The translations under genes were made by a program, and so were the position numbers. From Haliscomenobacter sp. (GTDB lineage Bacteria > Bacteroidota > Bacteroidia > Chitinophagales > Saprospiraceae): a DNA stretch of 64,000 nucleotides. The DNA lies in the NCBI GenBank assembly GCA_016707205.1, contig JADJHZ010000003.1, positions 186,001 to 250,000 of the forward strand, in the 5' to 3' direction. The notes under the pieces are model-generated. The model was not told where the DNA came from. It did not search any database and saw only the letters and a list, made by a program, of their open reading frames with translations. Shown here piece by piece: positions 28,195-38,600 of the stretch. Position 1 is the first letter of the stretch; each line of letters opens with the position of its first letter.

Positions 28195-28604
28195 ATGGAA
28201 TTGAACGGCAAGACGACGCTTTCCACATGAGAGCCTTCAACGCCGGAGGCAATTTCATAGACACAGATGCCAGCCCCGACATCGGAGGCAATAGCAAAGG
28301 GATGCGCCCCATGGAATTGCTTCTCTCCAGCCTGGGCGCCTGCAGCGCCATCGACGTGATTCACATCCTGCGCAAACAACGCCAACCCCTGGAAGACCTC
28401 CGCGTGGATATCGACGCCGAACGGGAAAAAGACAAACAACCCGCCCTTTTCACCACCATCCATGTCTCCTTTACCCTCACCGGTAACCTGGATCCCGAAA
28501 AAGTGGAACGCGCCGTCAACCTCTCCATGGAAAAATACTGCTCGGTGTCCCGAATCGTCGAGAAAACCGCGAAAATTACCTGGGAATGGAAGGTTGCGAA
28601 GTAA
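28195..28604 (+). CDS. OsmC/Ohr family protein, frameshifted near its start
   Basis: About 136 residues. NFIDTDASPDIGGNSKGMRP, MELLLSSLGACSAIDVIHIL (the reactive Cys in GACSA) and a helical-beta second half are the OsmC fold; YhfA-like OsmC proteins have this SPDIGG...GxRPMELLL pattern. The family reduces organic hydroperoxides using a Cys pair; only one motif Cys plus Cys in EKYCSVSR are present. The second falls at the expected place. The first residues MELNG and the following DDAFHMRAFN are in different frames, so one base is missing at about 28210. Confidence 0.85.
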
Positions 28605-28806
28605 CGAAGTTGCGAGGTTGCGAGGTTGCGAGAAGCGAGGTTGCGAGGGATTTGCAGGTAGAGACGCAATTTCTCCGTCTCTCCGAATCTTGAACCTTTA
28701 ATCCCAGAGACGAACGTTCAACGTTCAACGTTCAACAAACCTTAAACCTTGAACCATACGCCTTAACGCCTTAACGCCTAAACGCCTAAACGCCTAAACG
28801 CCTCCA
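28601..28806. repeat. Cluster of short tandem arrays
   Basis: GAGGTTGC units (28605-28652), three AACGTTC units (about 28706-28735), TTGAACC/TTAAACC units, and octamers TAAACGCC (28761-28806) that end 4 bp before the metZ start. Confidence 0.8.
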
Positions 28807-28809
28807 ACC

Positions 28810-29982
28810 ATGTCAGAACATTTCGAAACCAACGCTATCCGGGGCCAGATGGAGCGCACCGGGTACAACGAGCACAGCGCGCCGGTGTTCATGAGTTCCA
28901 GCTTTACGTTTGAGTCGGCGGAGCGCATGGCAGCTTCTTTTGCAGGGGAAGAAGAAGGGCTGATTTATTCCCGGTACAACAACCCCAATACCGACGAACT
29001 GGTCGCCAAGGTTTGCGCGCTGGAAGGAGCGGAAGATGGCGTAGCTACCGCCTCCGGGATGGCGGCAGTTTTCTCCAGCATGGCGGCGCATTTAAAAGCG
29101 GGGGACCACGTATTGGCTTCCCGGGCGGTTTTTGGCTCTACCCATCAGATCCTGACCCAGTTACTTCCGCGTTGGGGGATCACCCATACGTATGTATCGC
29201 CGGAGGATATCGACGATTGGGAGCGGCATATTCAGCCCAATACGCGGATGCTGGTCCTGGAGTCGCCATCCAACCCCGGACTGACGCTGATCGACCTGGA
29301 AAAGGCCGCGGCGCTCTCCCGCAAACATGGGCTTATTTTCAATATCGACAACTGTTTTGCGACGCCTTACCTCCAACGGCCGCTCGACTGGGGGGCCGAT
29401 CTGGTCGTGCACTCCGCCACCAAATGGATGGACGGACAAGGAAGGGCGCTTGCGGGGCTGATCGTGGGCTCAAAGGAGTTGATCGAACCTGTCCGCTTTT
29501 TTACCCGCCATACCGGCCCGGCACTTTCGCCCTTCAACGCCTGGCTGCTCAGTAAAAGCCTGGAAACCCTGGCTGTGCGGATGGACCGCCATTGCCTGAA
29601 CGCGCTGGAACTCGCCCGGCGCCTGGAGCGGCAACCGGATATACAAAAAACCCTTTACCCCTTCCTCCCTTCGCACCCGCAATACGAACTGGCCCAAAAA
29701 CAGATGCGCCAGGGCGGAGGAATTGTAACGATGGAAGTGGAAGGAGGCGTGGAACGAGGCCGGAAATTCCTGAATGCCCTGCTGATGTGCTCCCGTTCCG
29801 CTAACCTGGGGGATACCCGGACTATCGTAACGCACCCGGCCTCCACGACCCATTCCAAACTAACAGAGGCCGAGCGACTGGCAACCGGAATCACACCAGG
29901 CCTTATTCGCCTATCCGTCGGACTGGAGCATGTGGACGATATTTGGGCCGACATCCAGCAAGCTCTGCTTCTAAGCCGCTAG
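28810..29982 (+). CDS. metZ: O-succinylhomoserine sulfhydrylase / cystathionine gamma-synthase-like
   Basis: 390 residues. PLP Cys/Met-metabolism family: RYNNPN, ATASGMAAVFSS, PSNPGL, Asp in IDNCFATP, PLP lysine in HSATKWMDGQGRALAG. The K-W-M-D-G-Q-G-R context and short length are typical of MetZ, which makes homocysteine directly from O-succinyl- (or O-acetyl-) homoserine. It is thus a second homocysteine-forming enzyme beside MetY. No SAM riboswitch precedes it; its leader is short tandem repeats. Its stop overlaps the end of the convergent transporter gene by 12 bp. Confidence 0.9.
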   Translation: MSEHFETNAIRGQMERTGYNEHSAPVFMSSSFTFESAERMAASFAGEEEGLIYSRYNNPNTDELVAKVCALEGAEDGVATASGMAAVFSSMAAHLKAGDHVLASRAVFGSTHQILTQLLPRWGITHTYVSPEDIDDWERHIQPNTRMLVLESPSNPGLTLIDLEKAAALSRKHGLIFNIDNCFATPYLQRPLDWGADLVVHSATKWMDGQGRALAGLIVGSKELIEPVRFFTRHTGPALSPFNAWLLSKSLETLAVRMDRHCLNALELARRLERQPDIQKTLYPFLPSHPQYELAQKQMRQGGGIVTMEVEGGVERGRKFLNALLMCSRSANLGDTRTIVTHPASTTHSKLTEAERLATGITPGLIRLSVGLEHVDDIWADIQQALLLSR

Positions 29983-30837
29983 CCGCCTCTGAAGATAATT
30001 TCTTCGCTCCTGGATTAGGGTGCGGACTACCAGCATCGCCACAATGACCAACCCGCCGGCAATGGCCGTGCCCGCAGGTTTTTCTCCGTACCCGATCAAT
30101 ACCCAAACCGGGTTGAGCACCGGCTCCAGCATGGCAATGAGCGAGCTTTCAAACGCCGGAACCCGCTTGAGCCCGTACGTAAACAACACGTACCCCAAGC
30201 CTAACTGCACCAGCCCTAAAAAAGCCAGCATACCCCATTCGGGAAGCGTAGGGGCAGGCCCTTGCAACACCGCCGGAAAAAAGAAAACTGCGACCAGCAT
30301 ATTGCCCTGAAATATAGCCGCCTCGTGCCGATCCGGAGGGTTAAAACGCTGCGCCAGCATCAGCGCCGCAAGAAAAACGCCGGAAGCCAGCGCAAGGACA
30401 TTCCCCCGCATGTCGCCAACCTCCAGGTCGCCCATGAAAAACAACCCCATCCCAAGGAAGCAAACGATAACGGTCAGGATATTGATCCGTTCCAGCTTGA
30501 ACCGGAATAACACCGGTTCCAGCAGGATCAGATAAATCGGAGCGGTGTACTGGAGAAAAATGGCGTTGGCCGCCGTGGTAATCTTGGTGGAAATGACAAA
30601 GCAAATGACCAGCCCGCAATAAAAGACCGACACCAGGAAAATATTCCACGACCACTGAAATACCCGCTTTCGGAACCAAATCCCGAACAACGCGGCGGAG
30701 AATAAAGCCCTTAGGCTAAGAATAGCGTAAGGAGACAGGGAAATCAGCTTGATGAACAAGCCCCCCGTACTCCACAGCAAAGCCGCGAAACACACGGCAA
30801 TTAAGCCCTTCTGGTGGTCCGTCAATTCTGAAGACAT
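29971..30837 (-). CDS. EamA/DMT-family transporter
   Basis: 288 residues with about ten hydrophobic helices arranged as two EamA repeats (about 10-140 and 150-280). Motif FAALLWSTGGLFIK in the first helix and PVLNPVWVLIGYGEKP before the last ones are characteristic. Members export metabolites such as amino acids. Being next to methionine genes is suggestive but not proof of an amino-acid substrate. The 3' end overlaps metZ by 12 bp in convergent orientation. Confidence 0.92.
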   Translation of the reverse strand: MSSELTDHQKGLIAVCFAALLWSTGGLFIKLISLSPYAILSLRALFSAALFGIWFRKRVFQWSWNIFLVSVFYCGLVICFVISTKITTAANAIFLQYTAPIYLILLEPVLFRFKLERINILTVIVCFLGMGLFFMGDLEVGDMRGNVLALASGVFLAALMLAQRFNPPDRHEAAIFQGNMLVAVFFFPAVLQGPAPTLPEWGMLAFLGLVQLGLGYVLFTYGLKRVPAFESSLIAMLEPVLNPVWVLIGYGEKPAGTAIAGGLVIVAMLVVRTLIQERRNYLQRRLAA

Positions 30838-30850
30838 GAATAAAGCGTTC

Positions 30851-32038
30851 TTAGTCTCTTTCCTGGTAGAGCGCTTTGCCTGCCTGTTCGTATTTGTCTC
30901 CGGATTTCCATTGTGGTTTTTCGGAATGGTTGGCGATCAATCGCGCTATAGAGGTAAAGACGTTGCTGTATTTCAACAGATACTCCATATCTACACTTTC
31001 CGCTTCGTCCGTAACCTGGTGGTAGTATTTGTTGATGGCTTCGTCAAAACGGGTAAATCCGGGGCTTACGGTCACGCAGGAACTCCTTTTGCCGCAAAGG
31101 CGACGTTGTCGGAGCGGTCAAACAACCCCTAGTCACCGCTAAAAGGATCACCGACCGTTTGGGCCGCTCTTTAGAAAGGACATTGGCGGCGGCCAGAAGA
31201 GCTACCGTTCCCATGGCATTGTCCCGGGCGCCGTTGAAGATACTGTCTGCCGGAGTTGTAGCCCCTCCTCCCAGCCTGCCCATACCAACATGGTCGTAGT
31301 GGGCAGTGAGCAAAACATACTCCTTTTAAGTACCGGATCGGTACCCGGAATGATTCCGATTACATTCTGGGAAGGGACCTGCCTTCCGTCCCTTCGCTGG
31401 ATAAGGCCCTTAGCCTGTTTGCCTTTCAGAACCTCCGGATAGGGGCGCCCCCCTTGCCAGCCATACCCATGGAAGGGATGGTCCGATCTGGTTTGGGCGT
31501 TGGGGCTTCTCCCCAACAGCGCGGAAAAGTTCCAGGAAAGGGCGGTACGTTCGATCGGGCGGCTGCTCCCTTTCCGGCGAGTTTCTGCTTCATGCCGCGA
31601 CGGCGGGGTCGACTGTCGGGGGGAGCACAAACACTACTTTCCTTTATACCACCCTTATAATCATCGTGACTGGTGGCGGATCCCCATCCATACCGGCAAA
31701 CACCATCGGCTTTCTCTCTGGATGGGGTCTCCGGCCATGAGGCGAAATCTTCCTTAGACAGCCCCGACTTTCAAGGTTGCCCTTTGTGGAGGAATTCCCT
31801 GTTCAAATTGGATCGGCTGGAAGTAGGCATTCAGCCCGGGCGCTTTTTCGAGGCCGTAGGTCTGGAAAAGCGCGGCTATAAAGCTGGCGGCAATCAGGTT
31901 TCCGGGCTCTCCGGTCTTCGCCGAAGGGCATCAGGCGACAGGCCTTCAACTTTGGGAGAGGGCTGCTTCGGGTTGCGCTTTCAGGCCGGAAAAAAAGACC
32001 AGGCATAAAAGCGCCATGGTCAGGGCAGGTTTTTTCAT
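30851..32038 (-). pseudogene. Decayed M28-family metallopeptidase
   Basis: An intact signal peptide start (MKKPALTMALLCLVFFSG) at 32038 is followed by fragments in different frames that match an M28 aminopeptidase in order: NLIAASFIAALFQTYGLE and AYFQPIQFEQG; LTAHYDHVGMG (zinc-binding His and Asp); GARDNAMGTVALL (normally GADDNASG); KRSVILLAVT; then LFDRSDNVAFAAKGVPA and VSPGFTRFDEAINKYYHQ. Several frameshifts and in-frame stops are present. About 60 residues, expected between LLAVT and LFDRSD and holding the catalytic Glu pair, are absent. Unlike the other broken genes here it cannot be repaired by one base, so it is a true pseudogene. Confidence 0.85.
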
Positions 32039-32058
32039 ACCATGGTCATTTAAACAAT

Positions 32059-34620
32059 TTACAACCACTTCACCAGGCAAAGGTCCTGTTTATGCGGCAT
32101 CAACTCGTGTTTCGGATACAGGCGGAATCCATATTCGTATACCCCGGAGATCTGGGGAAGGATTTCCCCGGCAAACGTGACGTAATGGTCGTTTTTATCC
32201 ACGACTTTGAGATCGCGGTGGAACCGGAGGTCCAGTTCCGTTTCGGAGATGCGTTTAAAAAATACCGCTTCCAGGCCCAGTTGCTGGGGCGGAATGCCGT
32301 TGTGCGCTACTTTGATCCGCACTTTGAACGATTCGCCGAAATTCAGGGAGTAGTTGTCGGTGTCAAATACCTCCTTTTCCACTGCGTGTACGCCGTCCCA
32401 TCGTTCCCTGCAAAGGGCCTTCCAAACGGCAACTTCATTTGCGCTCGTAAAGTTGTTCTTCTGGAGGGCCGCTGAACGCTTATGGAGCCGGGCGTAATAA
32501 TGTTCCCGGTAATCGTCGAGCATGCGTTTCATGGTGAACCGCGGCCCTACTTTGGAGATGGTATTGCGGATCAAGTTAATCCACCGGGACGAATACCCTT
32601 CTTCCCCATTTTCGAAATACATCGGGATAATCTCCGTTTCCAGGAGGTTGTAGATCGTTTCTGCGTCCAGTTCATCCTGAAGGGTAGCGTCGGTATAAGA
32701 AGCTTCCAAAGGCAGGGCCCAGCCTGCATTGGCGAGATAGCCTTCTGCCCACCATCCGTCGAGCACGCTGAGGTTGAGCACCCCGTTCAGGGCCGCTTTC
32801 ATTCCGCTGGTGCCGGAGGCTTCTTTGGGCCGGGTGGGCGTGTTGAGCCAAATATCAACGCCCTGGACCAATAATTTTGCCAGTTCCATATTATACCCTT
32901 CCAGGAAAATGATCTTTCCGACAAATTCCGGCATCCGCGAGATGTGGATAATCTCCCGGATCAGGGCTTGCCCCGGATGGTCGGCGGGATGCGCTTTCCC
33001 GGCGTAAAGCACCAGCACCGGACGATTGACGGTGTTCAGCAACTCTTTCAGCCGCTCCAGGTTATTGAACAACAGGTGAGCGCGCTTGTAGGTGGCAAAA
33101 CGGCGCGCAAATCCAATCACCAGCGCATCCGGGCGGATTTTTTCAATCGTTTCAAAAATGGCGGAAGGCTTATCCCCCCGCTTGGTCATATCCTGGCGGA
33201 GTTTATTCCGGACGTAATCCAGCAAGCGCTTCTTGAGTTGTTGGCGGACCGTCCGGATTTCTTTTTCGGGGATGGCCTTGACCCCTTCCCACCTGGCCAA
33301 ATTGGATTGATCCTGGATGAACTCCCTACCTAAATGACGGATAAAAAGCGTATGCCAATCATGCGCAATCCACGTGGGGTAATGCACTCCGTTGGTAACA
33401 TAGCCAATATGGAGTTCCTGATAGTTGTAACCAGGATAAAGAACTTTAAACATTTGTTGGGACACTTTTCCGTGCAAGCGGCTCACTCCATTCACCTCCT
33501 GACAGAGGCGGATGGCCAGATGGCTCATCGAAAACAACTCGTGCCCGTCGTAGGGATTGATCTTTCCAAGCGCCAGAAACGTATCCCATCCGATGCCCAG
33601 ATGGGCAACGTATGCCGACAGGTAAGTCCTCAGCAAATCGTCAGAAAAGTAGTCATGCCCGGCAGGCACCGGCGTATGGGTCGTAAACAGGGAAGATGCA
33701 CGCACCAACTCTAACGCGACAGGATAACTTTGCCCCCGCTGGTGCATGAGTTGCCGCAATCGCTCAATGCCCATGAACGCGGCATGGCCTTCGTTGCAGT
33801 GGAATATTTCTGGTTCTTCTCCCAGAGCGGCCAACAAACGAATACCCCCGATCCCCAACACCATTTCCTGCTTTAACCGGTGCTCGGTATCTCCACCGTA
33901 TAATTGGTGCGTCAGCATCCGGTCCTCCCAGGAATTTTCCGGAATATCGGTATCCAGCAAATACAAAGGAATGCGCCCAACCGGAAGCATCCAGGCTTTG
34001 GCATAAACCGTCCGCCCAGGGAAGTCAATACCGATCTTTAACCACTCTCCCGATTTATCCCGAACAGGGGTCATGGGAAGTTTGGTGTATTCCTGAGGGG
34101 GGAAGTTGTTGATCTGGTCGCCGTGCAGGGAAATGGTTTGCTGAAAATACCCGTACCGGTACAAAAGGCCAATCCCCGTCATATCGATATTGCAATCGCT
34201 CGCTTCTTTCAGGTAATCCCCGGCCAGCACGCCCAGACCGCCAGAATAAATCCGGATAGAGGAATGCAATCCAAACTCCATGCTGAAATACGCTACCCTG
34301 GGCCCGGAAGCTTTGGATTTGGCATCCAAATAGTCCTGAAACATTCTGGACACCTGAGCCAGCTTTTCCAAATAGGACGGATCCGCAAGCAATTGCCGGG
34401 CTCGCTCCACGGGAAGCTGGTCGATGATGGCAATGGGGTTGTAATGAAAGGCTTCCCATTTATCCGGATCCACTTCCATAAGCAACTCCATCGCGTCCCT
34501 GTTCCAGGACCACCATAGATTATGCGCTAAATCCTGTAAGGGAGCTAGCTGCTCGGGTAACTTGGACTCGATAAAAATCCGCTTTAACTTAATCGAGCTA
34601 TCCTGAATCTGATCTACCAT
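32059..34620 (-). CDS. glgP: Alpha-glucan (glycogen) phosphorylase, GT35, with DUF3417 N-terminus
   Basis: 853 residues. The N-terminal DUF3417 (LAHNLWWSWNRDAMELL) marks the bacterial/archaeal alpha-glucan phosphorylase branch. AYFSMEFGLHSSIRIYSGGLGVLAGD opens the phosphorylase domain. HCNEGHAAF, FARRFATYKRAHLLF and the PLP region EASGTSGMKAALNGVLN complete it. The enzyme cuts glucose units from glycogen or maltodextrin as glucose-1-phosphate. A short C-terminal beta extension follows. A likely -7 element TACCTTTG lies at 34660-34653. Confidence 0.94.
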   Translation of the reverse strand: MVDQIQDSSIKLKRIFIESKLPEQLAPLQDLAHNLWWSWNRDAMELLMEVDPDKWEAFHYNPIAIIDQLPVERARQLLADPSYLEKLAQVSRMFQDYLDAKSKASGPRVAYFSMEFGLHSSIRIYSGGLGVLAGDYLKEASDCNIDMTGIGLLYRYGYFQQTISLHGDQINNFPPQEYTKLPMTPVRDKSGEWLKIGIDFPGRTVYAKAWMLPVGRIPLYLLDTDIPENSWEDRMLTHQLYGGDTEHRLKQEMVLGIGGIRLLAALGEEPEIFHCNEGHAAFMGIERLRQLMHQRGQSYPVALELVRASSLFTTHTPVPAGHDYFSDDLLRTYLSAYVAHLGIGWDTFLALGKINPYDGHELFSMSHLAIRLCQEVNGVSRLHGKVSQQMFKVLYPGYNYQELHIGYVTNGVHYPTWIAHDWHTLFIRHLGREFIQDQSNLARWEGVKAIPEKEIRTVRQQLKKRLLDYVRNKLRQDMTKRGDKPSAIFETIEKIRPDALVIGFARRFATYKRAHLLFNNLERLKELLNTVNRPVLVLYAGKAHPADHPGQALIREIIHISRMPEFVGKIIFLEGYNMELAKLLVQGVDIWLNTPTRPKEASGTSGMKAALNGVLNLSVLDGWWAEGYLANAGWALPLEASYTDATLQDELDAETIYNLLETEIIPMYFENGEEGYSSRWINLIRNTISKVGPRFTMKRMLDDYREHYYARLHKRSAALQKNNFTSANEVAVWKALCRERWDGVHAVEKEVFDTDNYSLNFGESFKVRIKVAHNGIPPQQLGLEAVFFKRISETELDLRFHRDLKVVDKNDHYVTFAGEILPQISGVYEYGFRLYPKHELMPHKQDLCLVKWL

Positions 34621-35263
34621 GATCGTATAGTTTTCTTTTTCAAATGGCGCCTCAAAGGTAAAATTGTAATTTTTACACTAAGGTAGAAATTTTTCCTTTT
34701 TCCCCTTCCACCCTCCTTCACTTCCTTCCTTCTGAAATCCCTTTATTATTCGCCCGTTCTTTGCCAAATCCACAAAAAAAACTAAAAACCAAGTCGTTAG
34801 ATCAAGGAAAAATAAAAGATCCCCAGAAGAAAAAGTACAACCTCCACCTGAAGCGTTTTTTCGCCCCAAATCATTTACCGGTCCACCTACAAAGGCGCAG
34901 TTCGATGGACAAAAAGAGAAATCAGGCATTAAATGCCATTTTTTTTATCAAACCAACCGTTTGTCCTAAAAAAACCGCCTTTTACCTATTGCTTTAAATA
35001 AATAATTATTCCAACTTTGTTCGTGAAAGCGAAGCCATCCCAAAGACCAGGCGCCCGGGAAGCAATTAGTTACCTGCTCGCCTGCAAAACCACACCACTC
35101 TGATTGCCGAAAAGCGTAATAATGGCCTGACGAATCTCAATGGATTGGGATTCTGATAGGCTACAGAGAAGAAGTGTGACCACCGATTAATTAGCCAGCA
35201 AGTATCCGTAAGACCCATGAACCGGCAATCCGGCCTGTAGCGGTTTGCCACAAAACAACAAAA
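34621..35263. other. Intergenic region, AT-rich
   Basis: Divergent spacer. The glgP -7 element CAAAGGTA (34653-34660, minus strand) is the only signal I can name. I see no hairpin, repeat array or convincing gene. Confidence 0.5.
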
Positions 35264-35680
35264 ATGAGAACTGTACTGCTTTTGATCTGCATGATCGTGT
35301 TTGGAGCGTCCGATGCGTTCGGACAATTTCTCCAGATTGAATTGATGAACGGACCGAACCTTTGCTGCGGTTATAAGGATGCCAACCAAGCCTGCATTCA
35401 TATAAAAAGCGCTCCCCCATTAACCGTGGCGCCATCCACCGCCTTGGTATATACCTGGTACGCCAAACACGAAAACGGGCTAAAAACCTGGCACACCACC
35501 TTTCCCATGCGCTGGGTTCCCCTTCCCTGGGATGGCCCTTACGAAGTATGGGTGGTTATGCAATACGTCGATACCCGTACGCGGTATGCCTTTGCCGCGT
35601 TCAAGTCCAACGCCGTAATGATCCAGGCCCACAACTGCCCTACGCCCAATTCGGATACCGGCAAAGAAGTAGGCGGCTAA
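35264..35680 (+). CDS. Small secreted protein of unknown function
   Basis: 138 residues with a clear signal peptide (MRTVLLLICMIVFGASDAFG). The mature part has four Cys (Cys-Cys in NLCCGYKD, ACIHIK, HNCPT), several Trp (TWYAKHENG, WVPLPWDGPYEVWVV) and a Gly-rich end. No family recognised. It converges with the repeat-built surface protein gene (8-bp gap). Confidence 0.6.
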   Translation: MRTVLLLICMIVFGASDAFGQFLQIELMNGPNLCCGYKDANQACIHIKSAPPLTVAPSTALVYTWYAKHENGLKTWHTTFPMRWVPLPWDGPYEVWVVMQYVDTRTRYAFAAFKSNAVMIQAHNCPTPNSDTGKEVGG

Positions 35681-35688
35681 TCTTGGAG

Positions 35689-38600
35689 TTATCGGACGAG
35701 CGTAATTTCTCCCGAAACGGTGGTTTCGTCCTCTTTAAAATCATCCCGGTAGCGAAGGAGGAGGGCGTAAATATAAGCGCCTTGCGGAAGTTTCTGGCTC
35801 CTGAAGGTCCCATCCCACCCCTGGGAGGCGTCTGTCGTTTGGAAAACCTGGGTTCCCCAACGGTCAAATACCCGGAGGTCAAAGGATAAAATCTCGATCC
35901 GGTCTGCCAACAGCGGGAGGAAAAGATCGTTGACCCCGTCGTCATTTGGAGAAAAGGCATTGGGAGCATAAACCGAAAACTCCAGACAATCCTCCGCCGT
36001 CACCGCAATGGTATCGCTGGCAACACAAGGTCCGTTTGCAGCGGTGACGGAATAAACCCCCGATTCCGAAACCGCCAGATCGGGACCGGTGGACCCATCC
36101 TGCCATACGAATGAAGCAGCGGATACGCCCGGTTTGAGAACGAGCGGCTGGCTGCTACATATCGTTGTATCCGGACCCAAAACCGGTTGGGGCGGCGTGT
36201 TAAACGTCACCCGGACCGAATCCCGCCAAAGACACCCATCCTGAGTGACTTCTCCCCACACCAGTCCGGTTTGCCGGACCAGGATCTGAGGGGTGGCAGA
36301 ACCTTCGCTCCACCGATAGGCGTCCGCATCGGGCAGCGCCTTCAATGTCAGGGAAGCAGGAAAACAAAGCGTGGTATCCCCGCCGAGGGAAAACACGGGC
36401 AATGGATTAAATACCAGCGCCACCGTATCGCTTCTCTGGCAGGCGCCCACCTGTACCTGAACCGAATACGTTCCCGACTGGCGCGCCGTCCGCTGTGCAT
36501 TAACGGACCCGTCATCCCACCGGTAGGCGCCGCCTGGGGTAGATGCGTTCAGTTCCACCCTTTCCCCCTCGCACAAGACCCGGTCGGCGCCCAGCAATCC
36601 GAAGGGAATCAATATATAGTCTACCCGGATGGTATCCCTGGATACGCACCCGTTCAGCGCGGCTTCCGCCCAGTAGTTCCCGGCAGTGGTAATGGTTTCC
36701 GAATTTCCCGTGTTTCCTGTGCTCCAGGAGAACCCCGCGCCGGGCAACGTCGCGATCTGGAGTCGCAACGTCTGCCCTTCACAAAGAGTCGTATCCGACC
36801 CCAGCCGGACTACCGGAACCGGGCGGTAGGCAAAGGAGACGGAATCCCTCCGCAAACAGCCGTTTAGGGTGGCTTCCGCCCAGTACAAGCCATCCGTGCT
36901 TACTTCGAATTGCGCCGCTTTGGAACCATCTTGCCAGGCAATGCTTGCCCCGGGCGATACCGGACGCAACGTAACCCGTTCCCCTGCACAGGGGGTTTGG
37001 TCGGCGCCAAGATCCATAACCGGAAGCGGATTAAAGGTCACCTGCCGGCTATCGGAAAACGTACATAAGTTCAGGGTGGCCGTCAAGCGGTACTGTCCGG
37101 TGCTCGTCACGGCAATGCTGTTGGACGTCTGTCCGGAATCCCAGGAAAAGGACGCGCCCGGCAATGTCTGAGCGGCGAGCGTCAGCGCTTGGCCATCGCA
37201 AAGGGACGTATCCGGGCCCAGCTCAAACTCGGGAAGCGGTTTGAACTCCAGCGTCACCGAATCGGAGCGGGAGCAACCGTCCAGGGTAGACACCACCCAA
37301 TACGTGCCGCTCGCGCTCGCCGGCAGCTGTGCCTCCGCGCTTCCGTCTTGCCAGCGGTAGGCCGCTCCGGGGAATGTGGCATCCAGCAGCGCCCGTTCCC
37401 CTGCGCACAAGGATTGGTCGGCGCCGAGGTTCAACGCCGGAAGGGGCTTAAACGTCACCTGCCGGCTATCGGAAAACGTACACCCGTTCAGGGTGACCGT
37501 CAGGGAATAATTTCCTGGAGCAGACACCAGGATGGTCTGTCCAGAGTCGCCGGTACTCCACTGGTAACTTCCTCCAAGAGCAGCAGTCCCGTCGATGGTC
37601 AGCGCATTCCCCTGACAAAGCGCGGTATCCGCGCCGAGTTCAACCCGGGGAAGCGCTTGTTCGCTTATTTGAATCGAATCTCTTTCGGAGCAATTGTTTT
37701 TGGAAACTTCCACCCAATACAAACCCGGGTCAGATACGGAGAAACTAGTACCTGCCGACCCATCCTGCCATACATACGAAGCGCCGGCGATTGCAGGGCT
37801 AAGCAGCAAGACGGTTTCTTCACACACGACGGTATCCGGCCCCAGACGAAGCCCTACCGGTAGTTCGTATTGAATTTGCACAGTATCCCTGCCCGCGCAC
37901 CGGCCTTCCGACACTTCTACTGAATACGCGCCCGCCTGGTTAACGATCAGGAAGGGAGCGGTAGAGTTGTCCTGCCACCGGTACCCGGTAGCATTGGCCA
38001 GTTGGGCGTTCAGGGTATCCACAACGCCCGGGCACAGGGTTAGATCCGGCCCGAGATCGATTTTCGGGTTGGCGGTGTATTGCACATTCAGGGAGTCCGC
38101 CGTCGTGCAGCCGGTAAGGGCAAGTTCTACGCGGTATTTGCCCGGATTGCGAACGACAAAAGACGATGCCCTGGAACTGTCCTGCCAGAGGTAGGTGAGG
38201 CCAAGAAGCGAAAGCCCGGCGTCGAGCACGAGCGTATCTCCTTCGCACAAGGTGGTGTCGGCAGGAAGGCTGGCCACAAAATCATCTGGCTTGAGCACCG
38301 TGATCGAATCCCGCAGGCGGCAATTGTCGGTATACGACACGTCTACCCAATAGACGCCCGGCAGGTTGACGGAGATCATCGGATCGGCGCTGCCGGTGCT
38401 CCAGCGGAAGGTCTCGCCGGGGCTGTAGGTACGGGCATCCAGCTCGACAAGCGCGTTTTTGCAAAGCACGACATCGTCTCCCAAAATGCCTTCTTCGACA
38501 TAATCCTCCGGACTATCGAAGATCCAGCCGGTATTGCTGCCCCCGATATCCGTGCTGTGAACGCCGGCATAGAAGTCGATACTTCCTTGCGCGAGCTGAT

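Noticed and set aside
34678..34929. Minus strand frame of 83 codons
   Set aside because: AT-rich spacer; Phe/Gly/Lys-biased translation with no motif or start signal.
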